Shown one piece after another: positions 1-7,414 of a DNA stretch of 64,000 nt. The DNA comes from Rhizobium sp. 9140 (lineage in GTDB: Bacteria; Pseudomonadota; Alphaproteobacteria; Rhizobiales; Rhizobiaceae). Under the pieces are notes generated by a model. That model searched no databases. It was not told where the DNA came from and saw nothing but the letters and a program-made list of their open reading frames with translations. Each line of letters begins with the position of its first letter. Position 1 is the stretch's first letter. The stretch covers positions 2,359,501-2,423,500 of the forward strand of contig NZ_FJUR01000001.1 of NCBI RefSeq assembly GCF_900067135.1. Direction: 5' to 3'. A program made the position numbers and the translations under genes.

Positions 1-308
1 GCGGAGAAGAATCCGGGACCGTCATAGACGACGATCGTGTCCGTATCCGCTATCCCCAAGGTGCCGACGGATGCAGCGAAAGATTCCGGTGCCGGCAGGG
101 TGTGCGGCAGCCCGCTCGTCGCATCTGACAGTGCATCGTGGTCGAAGAAGATCGCCCCCGGAATATGACCGGCTGCGTATTCCGATTTCGGATCGCGCTT
201 GTGCGCCGGCAGGTACCAGGAGGCATCGACGATGCGCAGGGTGGCGCCGCCGAGACGCTCCTGCAGCCAATCGCCGTTGACGACGAAGGGGCTTTTGTCT
301 TCACGCAT
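1..308 (-). CDS. sseA: 3-mercaptopyruvate/thiosulfate sulfurtransferase, N-terminal part (cut by window edge)
   Basis: The reverse strand from an ATG at 308 reads a rhodanese-type N-terminal half: residues NGDWLQERL, then RIVDASWYLP, the typical GHIPGAIFFD element near residue 49, and DTIVVYDG near residue 93. The family moves sulfur from 3-mercaptopyruvate or thiosulfate to an acceptor. The catalytic Cys lies in the second rhodanese domain, beyond base 1, so it cannot be checked. The gene follows alaX by about 50 bases on the same strand and is probably the last gene of the cysK operon. About 102 codons of an expected 280 or so are present. Confidence 0.85.
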   Translation of the reverse strand, partial: MREDKSPFVVNGDWLQERLGGATLRIVDASWYLPAHKRDPKSEYAAGHIPGAIFFDHDALSDATSGLPHTLPAPESFAASVGTLGIADTDTIVVYDGPGFFS

Positions 309-322
309 ACTGGCAGATCCGT

Positions 323-349
323 TCTCGGTTCAGGGGTCTCGGTTCAGGG
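323..349. repeat. 13-bp direct repeat, two copies with 14-bp period
   Basis: TCTCGGTTCAGGG occurs at 323-335 and again at 337-349, inside the short gap between alaX and sseA. A third partial copy (GTTCAGG) follows across the alaX stop codon. It looks like a local slippage duplication in the leader of sseA. No function is evident. Confidence 0.7.
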
Positions 350-359
350 ATGGAAGGGT

Positions 360-1112
360 TCAGGCTGTGGTCTCCGGAGGGCCGAAGCGGATGCGGAAGC
401 GCCGGTTCTCCTTGCCCTTCTTCTCGATCTTCGCGATGTGGATGTCGCCCACCTCCTGCGTCTCGGACACATGCGTGCCGCCGCAGGGCTGGCTGTCGAT
501 GGCGGCATCCTCGCCGATGCAGACGAGGCTTACGGACCCGAGGCCGACAGGCGGGCGCACGTTCTTCGACTTGACGATGTCCGGATTGGCCAGAAGCTCG
601 TCATCCGTGATCCAGCGCAGCGTGATCGGATGATTGTCGCGAACGAGCGCCATCATCTTCGCGGTGACCGCGTCCTTGTCGATCGTCTCGCTCATGTCGA
701 AATCGACCCGGCTTTCGTCCTCGCCGACCGCCGCGCCCGTGATCGGGTAGGGGCAGACGACCGAAAGGAGATGGCAGGCTGTATGCATCCGCATCAGCCT
801 GTACCGGCGCGGCCAGTCGATATGCGCCACGATATCTTCGCCGACCTCCGGCCGCGCTTGGCCTTCGCCGGGCACATGAACGATCACCTCCTTGGTCGCA
901 CCCGTCCGTGTGGTGGTAATCTCGATCCGGCTGCCGTCGGAACGTTCAATAAAACCCCGATCGCCGGGCTGCCCGCCGGATGTCGCATAGAAAGGCGTGC
1001 GATCGAGCACGATACCGCCGTCTTCCAACACGTCGATCACCCGTCCCTCGCAGGTTGAGAGATAGAAATCTTCGCGGAACAGAGCTTCGGTTTTGTGTGT
1101 GGACATTGTCAT
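360..1112 (-). CDS. alaX: Alanyl-tRNA editing protein, AlaX type
   Basis: This 250-residue protein matches the free-standing editing domain of alanyl-tRNA synthetase, which hydrolyses Ser- or Gly-tRNA(Ala). The zinc-binding set is visible: H110 and H114 in the HTACH motif, then C210 and H214 in CGGTH. The N-terminal TSGGQPGDRG segment is the conserved glycine-rich motif of the family. It starts 4 bases after the cysK stop, so it is translated from the same message. A tRNA proofreading gene inside a cysteine biosynthesis operon is notable, but the link is inferred only from position. Confidence 0.88.
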   Translation of the reverse strand: MTMSTHKTEALFREDFYLSTCEGRVIDVLEDGGIVLDRTPFYATSGGQPGDRGFIERSDGSRIEITTTRTGATKEVIVHVPGEGQARPEVGEDIVAHIDWPRRYRLMRMHTACHLLSVVCPYPITGAAVGEDESRVDFDMSETIDKDAVTAKMMALVRDNHPITLRWITDDELLANPDIVKSKNVRPPVGLGSVSLVCIGEDAAIDSQPCGGTHVSETQEVGDIHIAKIEKKGKENRRFRIRFGPPETTA

Positions 1113-1116
1113 GACG

Positions 1117-2160
1117 TCAGGCGCTTGCCGCTTCGTAGGGAACGTCGATCTTGCTGTGCCGGCTCAGGAAGTCTGGAACCGGCAGGCCTTTGGATTTCAG
1201 GAAATCCGGATTGAACAGCTTCGACTGGTAGCGATTGCCATAATCGCACAGGATCGTCACGATCGTATGTCCCGGCCCGAGATCCCGCGCCATCCGGATC
1301 GCGCCGGCGATGTTAATACCGGATGAGCCGCCGAGGCAGAGACCTTCCTTTTCGATCAGGTCGAACACCAGCGGAACAGCTTCGGCGTCAGGGATGCGGT
1401 AGGAATAGTCCGGCGTGAACCCTTCGAGGTTCGCCGTGATACGGCCTTGACCGATGCCTTCGGTGATCGAACTGCCCGGCGCCGAGAACTCGCCCTCGGT
1501 GTAGTAGCTGAAAAGGGCGGCCCCTTCCGGGTCGGCTAGTCCGATTTTGATATCCGGATTGAATCCGCGCAGGCCCTCCGCAACGCCAGCAAGCGTTCCG
1601 CCGGAGCCGACGGCGCAGATGAAGCCATCGACCTTGCCGTCGGTGTCGCGCCAGATTTCCGGCGCCGTCGTCTCGATATGCGCTGCCCGGTTGGCCGTGT
1701 TGTCGAACTGGTTGGCCCAGATCGCCCCATTCGGTTCCGTCCGCGCCAGCTGCTCGGCGAGGCGGCCGGAGAGTTTTACGTAATTGTTCGGATTGCGGTA
1801 GGGAACGGCGGGAACCTCGACCAACTCGGCCCCCAGCAGCTTCAGCGCGTCCTTCTTTTCCTGGCTCTGCGTTTCCGGGATGACGATGACGGTGCGATAG
1901 CCCAGCGCCTGCGCCACGAGCGCGAGTCCGATTCCGGTATTGCCGGCCGTTCCCTCGACGATAACGCCACCGGGGCGCAACGTGCCCTGACGTTCCGCTT
2001 CGCGAATGATGAAGAGCGCCGCACGGTCCTTCACAGACTGCCCGGGATTGAGAAACTCGGCCTTTCCGAGAATCGTGCAACCGGTCGCATCTGATGCCGC
2101 CTTCAAGCGGATGAGAGGCGTGTTGCCGATGGCGTCGAGAACGGAATTCAGTGCGGACAT
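1117..2160 (-). CDS. cysK: Cysteine synthase A, PLP enzyme
   Basis: The 347-residue enzyme joins O-acetylserine and sulfide to make cysteine. The PLP lysine is K44 in the SVKDRA motif. The phosphate or substrate loop reads TAGNTG (71-76; most CysK proteins have TSGNTG), and a GSGGT motif binds the PLP phosphate. I chose the ATG at 2160, which gives the usual MSALNSVLDAIGNTPLIRL start. The longer reading frame reaches back to 2379, but its extra residues do not look like the family. It heads the cysK-alaX-sseA operon and is divergent from the ChrR-like gene. The protein is slightly longer than typical CysK (about 320 residues). Confidence 0.92.
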   Translation of the reverse strand: MSALNSVLDAIGNTPLIRLKAASDATGCTILGKAEFLNPGQSVKDRAALFIIREAERQGTLRPGGVIVEGTAGNTGIGLALVAQALGYRTVIVIPETQSQEKKDALKLLGAELVEVPAVPYRNPNNYVKLSGRLAEQLARTEPNGAIWANQFDNTANRAAHIETTAPEIWRDTDGKVDGFICAVGSGGTLAGVAEGLRGFNPDIKIGLADPEGAALFSYYTEGEFSAPGSSITEGIGQGRITANLEGFTPDYSYRIPDAEAVPLVFDLIEKEGLCLGGSSGINIAGAIRMARDLGPGHTIVTILCDYGNRYQSKLFNPDFLKSKGLPVPDFLSRHSKIDVPYEAASA

Positions 2161-2384
2161 GTGTGGGACCTCTTGAAGGAGAATCGCAATGGAAGCATTG
2201 GCGGGCTTCAGCGCAACATAGCCGGACGCGAGGTGGCGGCAAGGCCGGCAGGGAAGGCAGACGAATTCTGCGGTATGGTGTTGACTTCTTTTGCCGCTGC
2301 AAAGACCAAGCTGCAAGGAAAACGGTTTTGCAAGGCGGCGCTTCGGCGCAATATTTGTCTTGAAGCGCACAAAGCACAATTCGG

Positions 2385-2412
2385 TGATCCACGGCGAAGA
2401 CAGGATCGTAAG
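2385..2412 (+). promoter_or_regulatory. RpoE (singlet-oxygen ECF sigma) type promoter
   Basis: TGATCC (2385-2390), 18 bases, then TAAG (2409-2412) matches the Rhodobacter sphaeroides RpoE consensus TGATCC-N18-TA(A/T)(A/G) exactly. The downstream end of the -10 is only about 50 bases before the ChrR-like start. The same motif with the same spacing occurs on the other strand at 11154-11127 ahead of the photolyase operon. The sequence match is direct; control by an RpoE-type sigma is inferred. Confidence 0.85.
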
Positions 2413-2425
2413 AAATCATTATCGT

Positions 2426-2464
2426 ATGAGGGAGGCCCTTGCGAGGGCGGTGGATAGAGAGTGA
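2426..2464 (+). CDS. Possible 12-codon upstream ORF coupled to the ChrR-like gene
   Basis: An ATG at 2426 opens MREALARAVDRE and its stop TGA overlaps the ATG of the ChrR-like gene (TGATG). It begins a few bases after the expected transcription start, so the message would be almost leaderless for it. It could couple translation of the anti-sigma gene, or be the scar of a lost upstream gene. It may equally be chance, since it has no visible ribosome binding site. Confidence 0.25.
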   Translation: MREALARAVDRE

Positions 2465-3114
2465 TGACGACGAGTGAGCTCGATACGGTAGATGCGCTGA
2501 TGGCGCATTATGCATCTGGCATTTTGCCAGAGCCTGCTCGCGTTCTCGTTGCCGCGCATCTCGAACTGCAGTCTGCCAATCGGCAAACTGTGGCGGCATT
2601 CGAGGCAGCGGCCGGAGACCTCATCGAGGCGATCGACCCGTTGCCGCTGTCCGATCCCGAAAAAACTATCGCTGCTATTGTTTCAAGCCCTCGTTTATCG
2701 CTCGCTACAGCGCCGAGCCTCCAGCATATTGATAACGACGAATGGCCAGGCGTGTTGCGCGCGTTTGCCGGCTTCGACAGGGACGATATTCCTTGGCGCT
2801 GGAAGCTTCCCGGGTTGAAAGAATATGCGCTGGGCAAAATCGACGGCTGCGATGTTTCGTTCTACCGCATCCGACCGGGCCGGGCCATTCCAGAGCATAC
2901 GCATGAGGGTTTCGAGCTTTCCCTGGTGCTGCACGGCGCGTTCAGCGATGTAAGGGGCCGTTTTGGTCGGGGCGACATCTCCGTTGCCGATGACAGTCTG
3001 GATCATCGTCCGGTCGCCGAGAGCGGCGAACATTGTATCGTTTTCGCGGTGACCGATGCACCGGTCAAATTGCGTGGCTCTCTCAGCCGCCGCCTCAGCG
3101 ACCTGATTGGCTGA
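2464..3114 (+). CDS. ChrR-like cupin anti-sigma factor lacking the N-terminal zinc site
   Basis: The 216-residue protein has the two-part layout of ChrR, the anti-sigma factor that holds the singlet-oxygen sigma factor RpoE. The N-terminal sigma-binding part (about 1-90) begins DTVDALMAHYASG and the C-terminal part (about 110-200) is a cupin. The cupin metal ligands align with ChrR: H145, H147, E151, H181. The N-terminal zinc site does not: HLELQSAN at 32-39 keeps the His, but Q36 and N39 replace the two Cys, and the first His is also absent. No sigma gene precedes it. ATG 2464 is preferred over GTG 2461. It lies directly behind an exact RpoE-type promoter and is followed by the SDR gene. It is homologous to ChrR, but the mechanism must differ. 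Confidence 0.85.
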   Translation: MTTSELDTVDALMAHYASGILPEPARVLVAAHLELQSANRQTVAAFEAAAGDLIEAIDPLPLSDPEKTIAAIVSSPRLSLATAPSLQHIDNDEWPGVLRAFAGFDRDDIPWRWKLPGLKEYALGKIDGCDVSFYRIRPGRAIPEHTHEGFELSLVLHGAFSDVRGRFGRGDISVADDSLDHRPVAESGEHCIVFAVTDAPVKLRGSLSRRLSDLIG

Positions 3115-3213
3115 AACGCCGCAGGGCAAGCATCTTTCCGGATATTGCCACCGCTCTACGTCATCACCAGATCAATGAAAACAGGCATATCGCGCGCCTG
3201 GGAGAAACGGAAC

Positions 3214-4053
3214 ATGTCGTCTTTCATTGCACGCCCGGAACATGGTCTTGCCTGGGTCACGGGCGCCAGCTCGGGCATAGGTCGGGCGCTCGCTCTAAAG
3301 CTGGTGGCCGAAGGTTTCGGCGTGGTGGTCACCGCGCGAAGCCATGACAAGCTGGTGGCCCTGCAGCGAGAGGCGACGGGTCCCGGTCGCATCATCGTGC
3401 TCGATGGTGACGTGACCGATCCCGAAGATATGGAAAGGGTGATCGCTTCGATCGAATATGATCACGGCACGCTGGCGCTGGTGGCGCTCAATGCTGGCGT
3501 CTTCAAACCGGTTCATGGCGAGGATCTGCATCTCGAAGACTTTCAGGAAACCTTCTCGGTCAACCTGAACGGTGTGGTGAATTGCCTGCTGCCAGCGATC
3601 CGCCACATGAAGGTGCGCGGGCAGGGACAGATCGCCATCGTCTCCTCTGTCACCGGCTATGGCGGTCTGCCGACGAGCGGCGCTTATGGTGCGACGAAAG
3701 CCGCCCTCATCAATATGGCGGAGAGTCTCAAGTTCGATCTGGACAAGCAGGGCATCCGCATCCAGGTGGTCAATCCTGGCTTCGTGGATACGCCGGCAAC
3801 CAAGGAAAATGCCTTCCCCATGCCGGCACTGGTCTCGCCGGAAGAGGCGGCAGGCGCGATCGTTGCAGGACTTCAGGGCTCGGGTTTCGAGATCACCTTC
3901 CCGAAGCGCTTTACCTATGTGCTGAAGTTCATCAACATCCTGCCCTATTGGCTGTATTTCCCTCTCATCAATGCTGCAACGGGTTGGAAAAAGCGCCCGT
4001 CCGTCAAGGCGCGGCTGCCGCGCGGCAAGCCGGAAGAGCCTCAGGCCGTGTGA
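3214..4053 (+). CDS. Short-chain dehydrogenase/reductase
   Basis: This is a 279-residue classical SDR. It has the TGASSGIG cofactor loop at 16-23, NAG near 93, catalytic Ser near 145, and the Y158-GAT-K162 active-site pair. The C-terminus carries a hydrophobic stretch near 235-260 that could touch the membrane. I chose the ATG at 3214 because GGGAGAAACGG lies just upstream. It is about 100 bases after the ChrR-like gene and probably in the same message. An SDR is also part of the Rhodobacter RpoE regulon cluster (RSP1087), which supports a role in lipid or aldehyde metabolism under photo-oxidative stress. The substrate is unknown. Its last 13 bases overlap the end of mdtI on the other strand. 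Confidence 0.88.
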   Translation: MSSFIARPEHGLAWVTGASSGIGRALALKLVAEGFGVVVTARSHDKLVALQREATGPGRIIVLDGDVTDPEDMERVIASIEYDHGTLALVALNAGVFKPVHGEDLHLEDFQETFSVNLNGVVNCLLPAIRHMKVRGQGQIAIVSSVTGYGGLPTSGAYGATKAALINMAESLKFDLDKQGIRIQVVNPGFVDTPATKENAFPMPALVSPEEAAGAIVAGLQGSGFEITFPKRFTYVLKFINILPYWLYFPLINAATGWKKRPSVKARLPRGKPEEPQAV

Positions 4054-4367
4054 AGCACGAGCACGGCGCCAAACACGAGCGCCAGCCCGACCCAGCCGAT
4101 CGGCTTCAATGTCTGCTTGAACAGCAACCGCGCGCTGATGGCGGTTCCGAAGATGCCGGTCGCGCCGAGAATGCCGTAGGCGACGGCGAGGTCCATGCGA
4201 CGCACGGCTTCCGCCAGAAGCGCGAAAGCCACCAGCACCAGCAGGATCGATAGAACACCCCAGCCCTTGCGGGAGAAGCCTTCGGATTTGCTGGAGGCGA
4301 GGTTTGCGGCAACATCGAACAGACCCGCAAGGACAGCGAGGACGAAGGGCCACTCAGGCAGGCTCAT
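4041..4367 (-). CDS. mdtI: SMR-family efflux subunit, MdtI-like
   Basis: The 108-residue protein has four membrane segments and aligns well along its length with E. coli MdtI, one half of the MdtJI spermidine exporter: EGFSRKGWGVLSI, DLAVAYGILGATGI and GWVGLALVFGAVLV. The membrane-embedded Glu of helix 1, near-universal in SMR proteins (E14 in EmrE, LEIVAN in MdtI), is Asp here (D18 in FDVAAN). The ATG at 4367 gives the usual length and overlaps the end of mdtJ by 14 bases. It is the last gene of the photolyase operon. The polyamine substrate is inferred from the family only. Confidence 0.82.
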   Translation of the reverse strand: MSLPEWPFVLAVLAGLFDVAANLASSKSEGFSRKGWGVLSILLVLVAFALLAEAVRRMDLAVAYGILGATGIFGTAISARLLFKQTLKPIGWVGLALVFGAVLVLHTA

Positions 4368-4758
4368 TGGTGGCCTCCGCAGGTGCGGTTTCATGGTCCT
4401 CGCCCGCATTGACGAGAATGATGCCGAGAACCGCCATGGCGAGCCCGATGAACTCCCGCAGGCTGAGATCGTGGTGGAAGAAGAACACCGACACGAGTGT
4501 TATCAGCGCAATGCCCGACCCTTCCCAGATGGCATAGGCCACGCCGACCGGCAGCGTTCGCACGGCCTTCGCCAGACAGACATAGGAAAGCGCTATCGCC
4601 ATATACATGACGATATAGCCGTCCATTCCACCGGAAACGCTGGCGGCTTTCATGACGGTGAGGCCGATCACCTCGATGACGATGGCGAGCGCAAGGTAGA
4701 GCCAGGCAAGCCGGCGAGCGCCGCGCAGGCCGGCGGGCAGAGACGGTTCGTGTGTCAT
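4354..4758 (-). CDS. mdtJ: SMR-family efflux subunit, MdtJ-like
   Basis: This is a 134-residue, four-helix SMR protein. It matches MdtJ closely: LALAIVIEVIG with the essential Glu at E29, MKAASVSGG, VGVAYAIWEGSGI, and AGIVL-like helix 4. The N-terminus is extended by about 18 residues and the C-terminus carries an acidic tail. It starts 6 bases after the MFS gene and overlaps mdtI, so the two subunits are made together, as expected for a heterodimeric SMR pump. Its place in an operon with lipid and photolyase genes is unusual for MdtJI. Confidence 0.85.
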   Translation of the reverse strand: MTHEPSLPAGLRGARRLAWLYLALAIVIEVIGLTVMKAASVSGGMDGYIVMYMAIALSYVCLAKAVRTLPVGVAYAIWEGSGIALITLVSVFFFHHDLSLREFIGLAMAVLGIILVNAGEDHETAPAEATNEPA

Positions 4759-4764
4759 GATCTC

Positions 4765-6126
4765 TCAGGCGGTCGGTGCGATCGCCTCGCGTAGCTGACG
4801 CTGCATGCGTTCGTCCAGCGGAAATGTCCACATCAGTGCGATGGCGCAGAGTTTCAACGCGACCGGCACCCAGGCATAGAGCGCTGCGAGCGCGAACAGC
4901 GCATCGGCGCTGTTGTCGGCACCTGCCGCGGGGTCGAATCCGGCCGCAGACAGAATCGGAAAGACCAGCCCGGCGCCGATCGCCAGCGAAAGCTTCGTCG
5001 CCAGCCCCCAGGCCGCGAAGTAGAAGCCGCCCCGCTGCTCGCCGGAGACGGCCGTATCCGCGTCGATAACATCGGCCTGGATGGATGGCGGAAGTGCCAG
5101 ATCGAACCCGAGGAGAATGCCCGTGACGACGCAGATGGCCCCGAAGCCGTAGAGGCCACCCGGCGGCAAGAGCGGCGCCAGCAGGAAGACGGCACAGGCG
5201 ACGAGCATGCCGACCGACCAGGCGCGGTGCTTTCCGAAGCGGGCGGCGCAGGCGCTGGCAAGTGGCACGCCGCCGATGGCGCAAAGGAAGTAGAGAAACA
5301 GCAGCGGTCCGCGCATGTCCGGCAGGCCAAGCCGTGCGGAAACGAAGTAGAGAAACAGTGTCGCCGGAATGCCGTTTGCAAGCCCGTTGAGAAAATAGGC
5401 AAGGACCAGCCGCAGAAAAGGTTTGTTTCTCGCGAGAAAGCGCAGCGCATCCGGCAGGGACAGCCGCTCCTGCGTGCGGTTCGCGGGTTCGGGCACCATA
5501 CGGACGGTCAGGCCGCCGAGGATAAGCAGGCCAAGGCCGACAACGATGCCGAGCACCGCCAGACCGGAAAGCCCCTTCTGCTCGAAGCCGATGGCAAAAG
5601 GAAGGACGATGGCAATCAGCGTACCAATCAGCGTGAAGGTCTCGCGGAAGGCGGAGAGACGGGTGCGCCCATGATAGTCGCCGACAAGCTCCGCGCCCCA
5701 GGCGGAGTATGGCACCATGGCCATGGTGGAGCCAAGCGAGACGACACATCCCCAGAACCCGAGCCATCCGGCACCCGCCGTCTCTGCCGGCCAGTAGAGC
5801 ATCACGGCGGCAAGGGCCGCGACTGGAAGCGACATCAGGAACAGCAGCCGGCGGCGGCCGAATGCGGGATCCATCCTGTCTGCGGCATACCCGACCAAGG
5901 GATCCGAGATCGCGTCGAACAGGCGGATCAACAGGATCACCCAGCCAGCCGTCGCGATCGGCACGCCCAGCGTCTCCGTGTAATAGGTCGGCACGAGGGA
6001 GTAGAGGGGAAGGCCGAGGGCTGCCAGCGGTGCGGCGGGCAGGGCGTAGGCCAGAAGGGCGCGTACCGGGAGCTTTGCGTCCGAAAAACGGGCGGATGCG
6101 CGCGTCCCGTCCGGGAGATCATTCAT
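4765..6126 (-). CDS. MFS transporter of the GPH (sugar/cation symporter, MFS_2) type
   Basis: The 453-residue protein has about 12 membrane segments and the GPH-family signature early on: WVILLIRLFDAISDPLVGY near residues 61-79, then DRMDPAFGRRRL in the first cytoplasmic loop. The family includes melibiose-type symporters and also MFSD2A, a lysolipid carrier in animals. The gene overlaps the CFA-like gene by 8 bases and is followed at once by mdtJ. A GPH symporter next to a CFA-like methyltransferase also occurs in the Rhodobacter RSP1087-1091 cluster, as I recall it, so a lipid-related substrate is more plausible than a sugar. That remains inference. Confidence 0.85.
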   Translation of the reverse strand: MNDLPDGTRASARFSDAKLPVRALLAYALPAAPLAALGLPLYSLVPTYYTETLGVPIATAGWVILLIRLFDAISDPLVGYAADRMDPAFGRRRLLFLMSLPVAALAAVMLYWPAETAGAGWLGFWGCVVSLGSTMAMVPYSAWGAELVGDYHGRTRLSAFRETFTLIGTLIAIVLPFAIGFEQKGLSGLAVLGIVVGLGLLILGGLTVRMVPEPANRTQERLSLPDALRFLARNKPFLRLVLAYFLNGLANGIPATLFLYFVSARLGLPDMRGPLLFLYFLCAIGGVPLASACAARFGKHRAWSVGMLVACAVFLLAPLLPPGGLYGFGAICVVTGILLGFDLALPPSIQADVIDADTAVSGEQRGGFYFAAWGLATKLSLAIGAGLVFPILSAAGFDPAAGADNSADALFALAALYAWVPVALKLCAIALMWTFPLDERMQRQLREAIAPTA

Positions 6127-7372
6127 AGACGACCTGTCGGACGTCGATATTCTTCGCGCGGAACCCGGCTTCGCAATAGAACAGATAGAATTCCCAAAGC
6201 CGCTTGAAGCGGATATCGAAGCCTAGCGGCTCGATCTTCGGCCAGACCGACCAGAAGCGCTCCCGCCATTCGGCAAGCGTCCGGGCATAGTCTAGGCCGA
6301 AGCCGAGATCTCCGACCATGTTCAGCCCGACCTTGGAGCCGAGCGAAACCAGATGCTCGCGCGTCGGCAGCATGCCGCCCGGGAAGACATATTTCTGGAT
6401 GAAGTCGGGATTGGCGCGATATTCGCGATAGGATTCCGGCTTGATGGTGATGATCTGCAGGCCGGCCCGACCGCCCGGCTTAAGGCAGCGGCGGACCTGC
6501 GAGAAATAGGTCGGCCAGTATTTTTCGCCGACGGCCTCGAACATCTCGATGGAGACGACCTTGTCATAGGTTCCCGCCTCGTCGCGATAGTCCTGGAACT
6601 TGATGTCGACCTTGTCGGAGAGACCGGCCTTTTCCATCCGGGCGCGGGCGAAATCGAGTTGCTCGCGGCTGATCGTCAGGCCCGTCACGCGGCAGCCGAT
6701 TTCGCCGGCCGCATATTCTGCGAAGCCACCCCAGCCGCAGCCGATTTCGAGCACATGGTCGCCCGGCCCGATATCCGCGGCATCGGCCAACGCCTTGTAC
6801 TTCGCCCGCTGGGCAGACTGGAGGTCGTTCGCGCCCGTCGCGTAGAGCGCCGAGGAGTAGGTCATGGAAGGATCGAGCCATTGCGCATAGAACGCGTTGC
6901 CAAGGTCGTAATGGGCGGAGATGTTGCGCTTGGAGCCTGCCTTCGTGTTGGCGTTCATCCAGTGACGCATCTTCTCGACGAAGCGCAAAATGCCGCGAGC
7001 CCCGTTCGGGAAGTGCCGGCCCATCTCCGCATTGACGAGGAAAAGCTCGAGGAATGCCCCCACATCAGGGCTGTCCCAGTCGCCAGCCATGTAGCTTTCG
7101 GCCACACCGATGGTTCCGTTGGTCAGCGCACGCTGGGGCAGGTTCCAATTGTGCAACGTCACGGCTGCCTCCGGACCGTGTGCCCGGCCCTTGATGACGA
7201 CGGTTCGTCCATCGGGCAGCGTCAGTTGCAGGCAGCCGGCCTCCATATTGACCAAGCCGCGAAGCACCATCTGGGCCTTCGCCGGCAAGCCTTTGATGAA
7301 ACGGGAAATATTGTCCTTGGACAGACGCTCTGCGGGCGACTTCTCATCGCGCCATGTTTCAGCTGAACGCAT
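6119..7372 (-). CDS. CFA-synthase-like SAM-dependent fatty acyl methyltransferase
   Basis: The 417-residue protein matches the cyclopropane fatty acid synthase family, which methylates unsaturated acyl chains of phospholipids using S-adenosylmethionine. Visible landmarks are SAHYDLGNAFYAQWLDP (about 152-168), the SAM loop VLEIGCGWGG at 207-216, and FEAVGEKYWPTYF later. The Cys found after MxYS in E. coli Cfa and mycobacterial CmaA (MQYSCAY) is Ser here (MTYSSALY). Related proteins in Rhodobacter make 11-methyl and furan fatty acids that scavenge singlet oxygen, so the product may not be a plain cyclopropane. I chose the ATG at 7372; a TTG 18 bases upstream is less likely. Confidence 0.87.
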   Translation of the reverse strand: MRSAETWRDEKSPAERLSKDNISRFIKGLPAKAQMVLRGLVNMEAGCLQLTLPDGRTVVIKGRAHGPEAAVTLHNWNLPQRALTNGTIGVAESYMAGDWDSPDVGAFLELFLVNAEMGRHFPNGARGILRFVEKMRHWMNANTKAGSKRNISAHYDLGNAFYAQWLDPSMTYSSALYATGANDLQSAQRAKYKALADAADIGPGDHVLEIGCGWGGFAEYAAGEIGCRVTGLTISREQLDFARARMEKAGLSDKVDIKFQDYRDEAGTYDKVVSIEMFEAVGEKYWPTYFSQVRRCLKPGGRAGLQIITIKPESYREYRANPDFIQKYVFPGGMLPTREHLVSLGSKVGLNMVGDLGFGLDYARTLAEWRERFWSVWPKIEPLGFDIRFKRLWEFYLFYCEAGFRAKNIDVRQVVYE

Positions 7373-7414
7373 CGCACAACCTTTCGGCAAACATCGGACT
7401 TACACAAAATAGCC

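Noticed and set aside
138-1058. 306-codon plus-strand frame opposite sseA and alaX
   Set aside because: It is the shadow of two well-recognised minus-strand genes and has no family features.
2161-2457. Possible sigma factor gene upstream of the ChrR-like gene
   Set aside because: No frame in this interval shows sigma region 2 or 4; it holds the cysK leader and the RpoE-type promoter.
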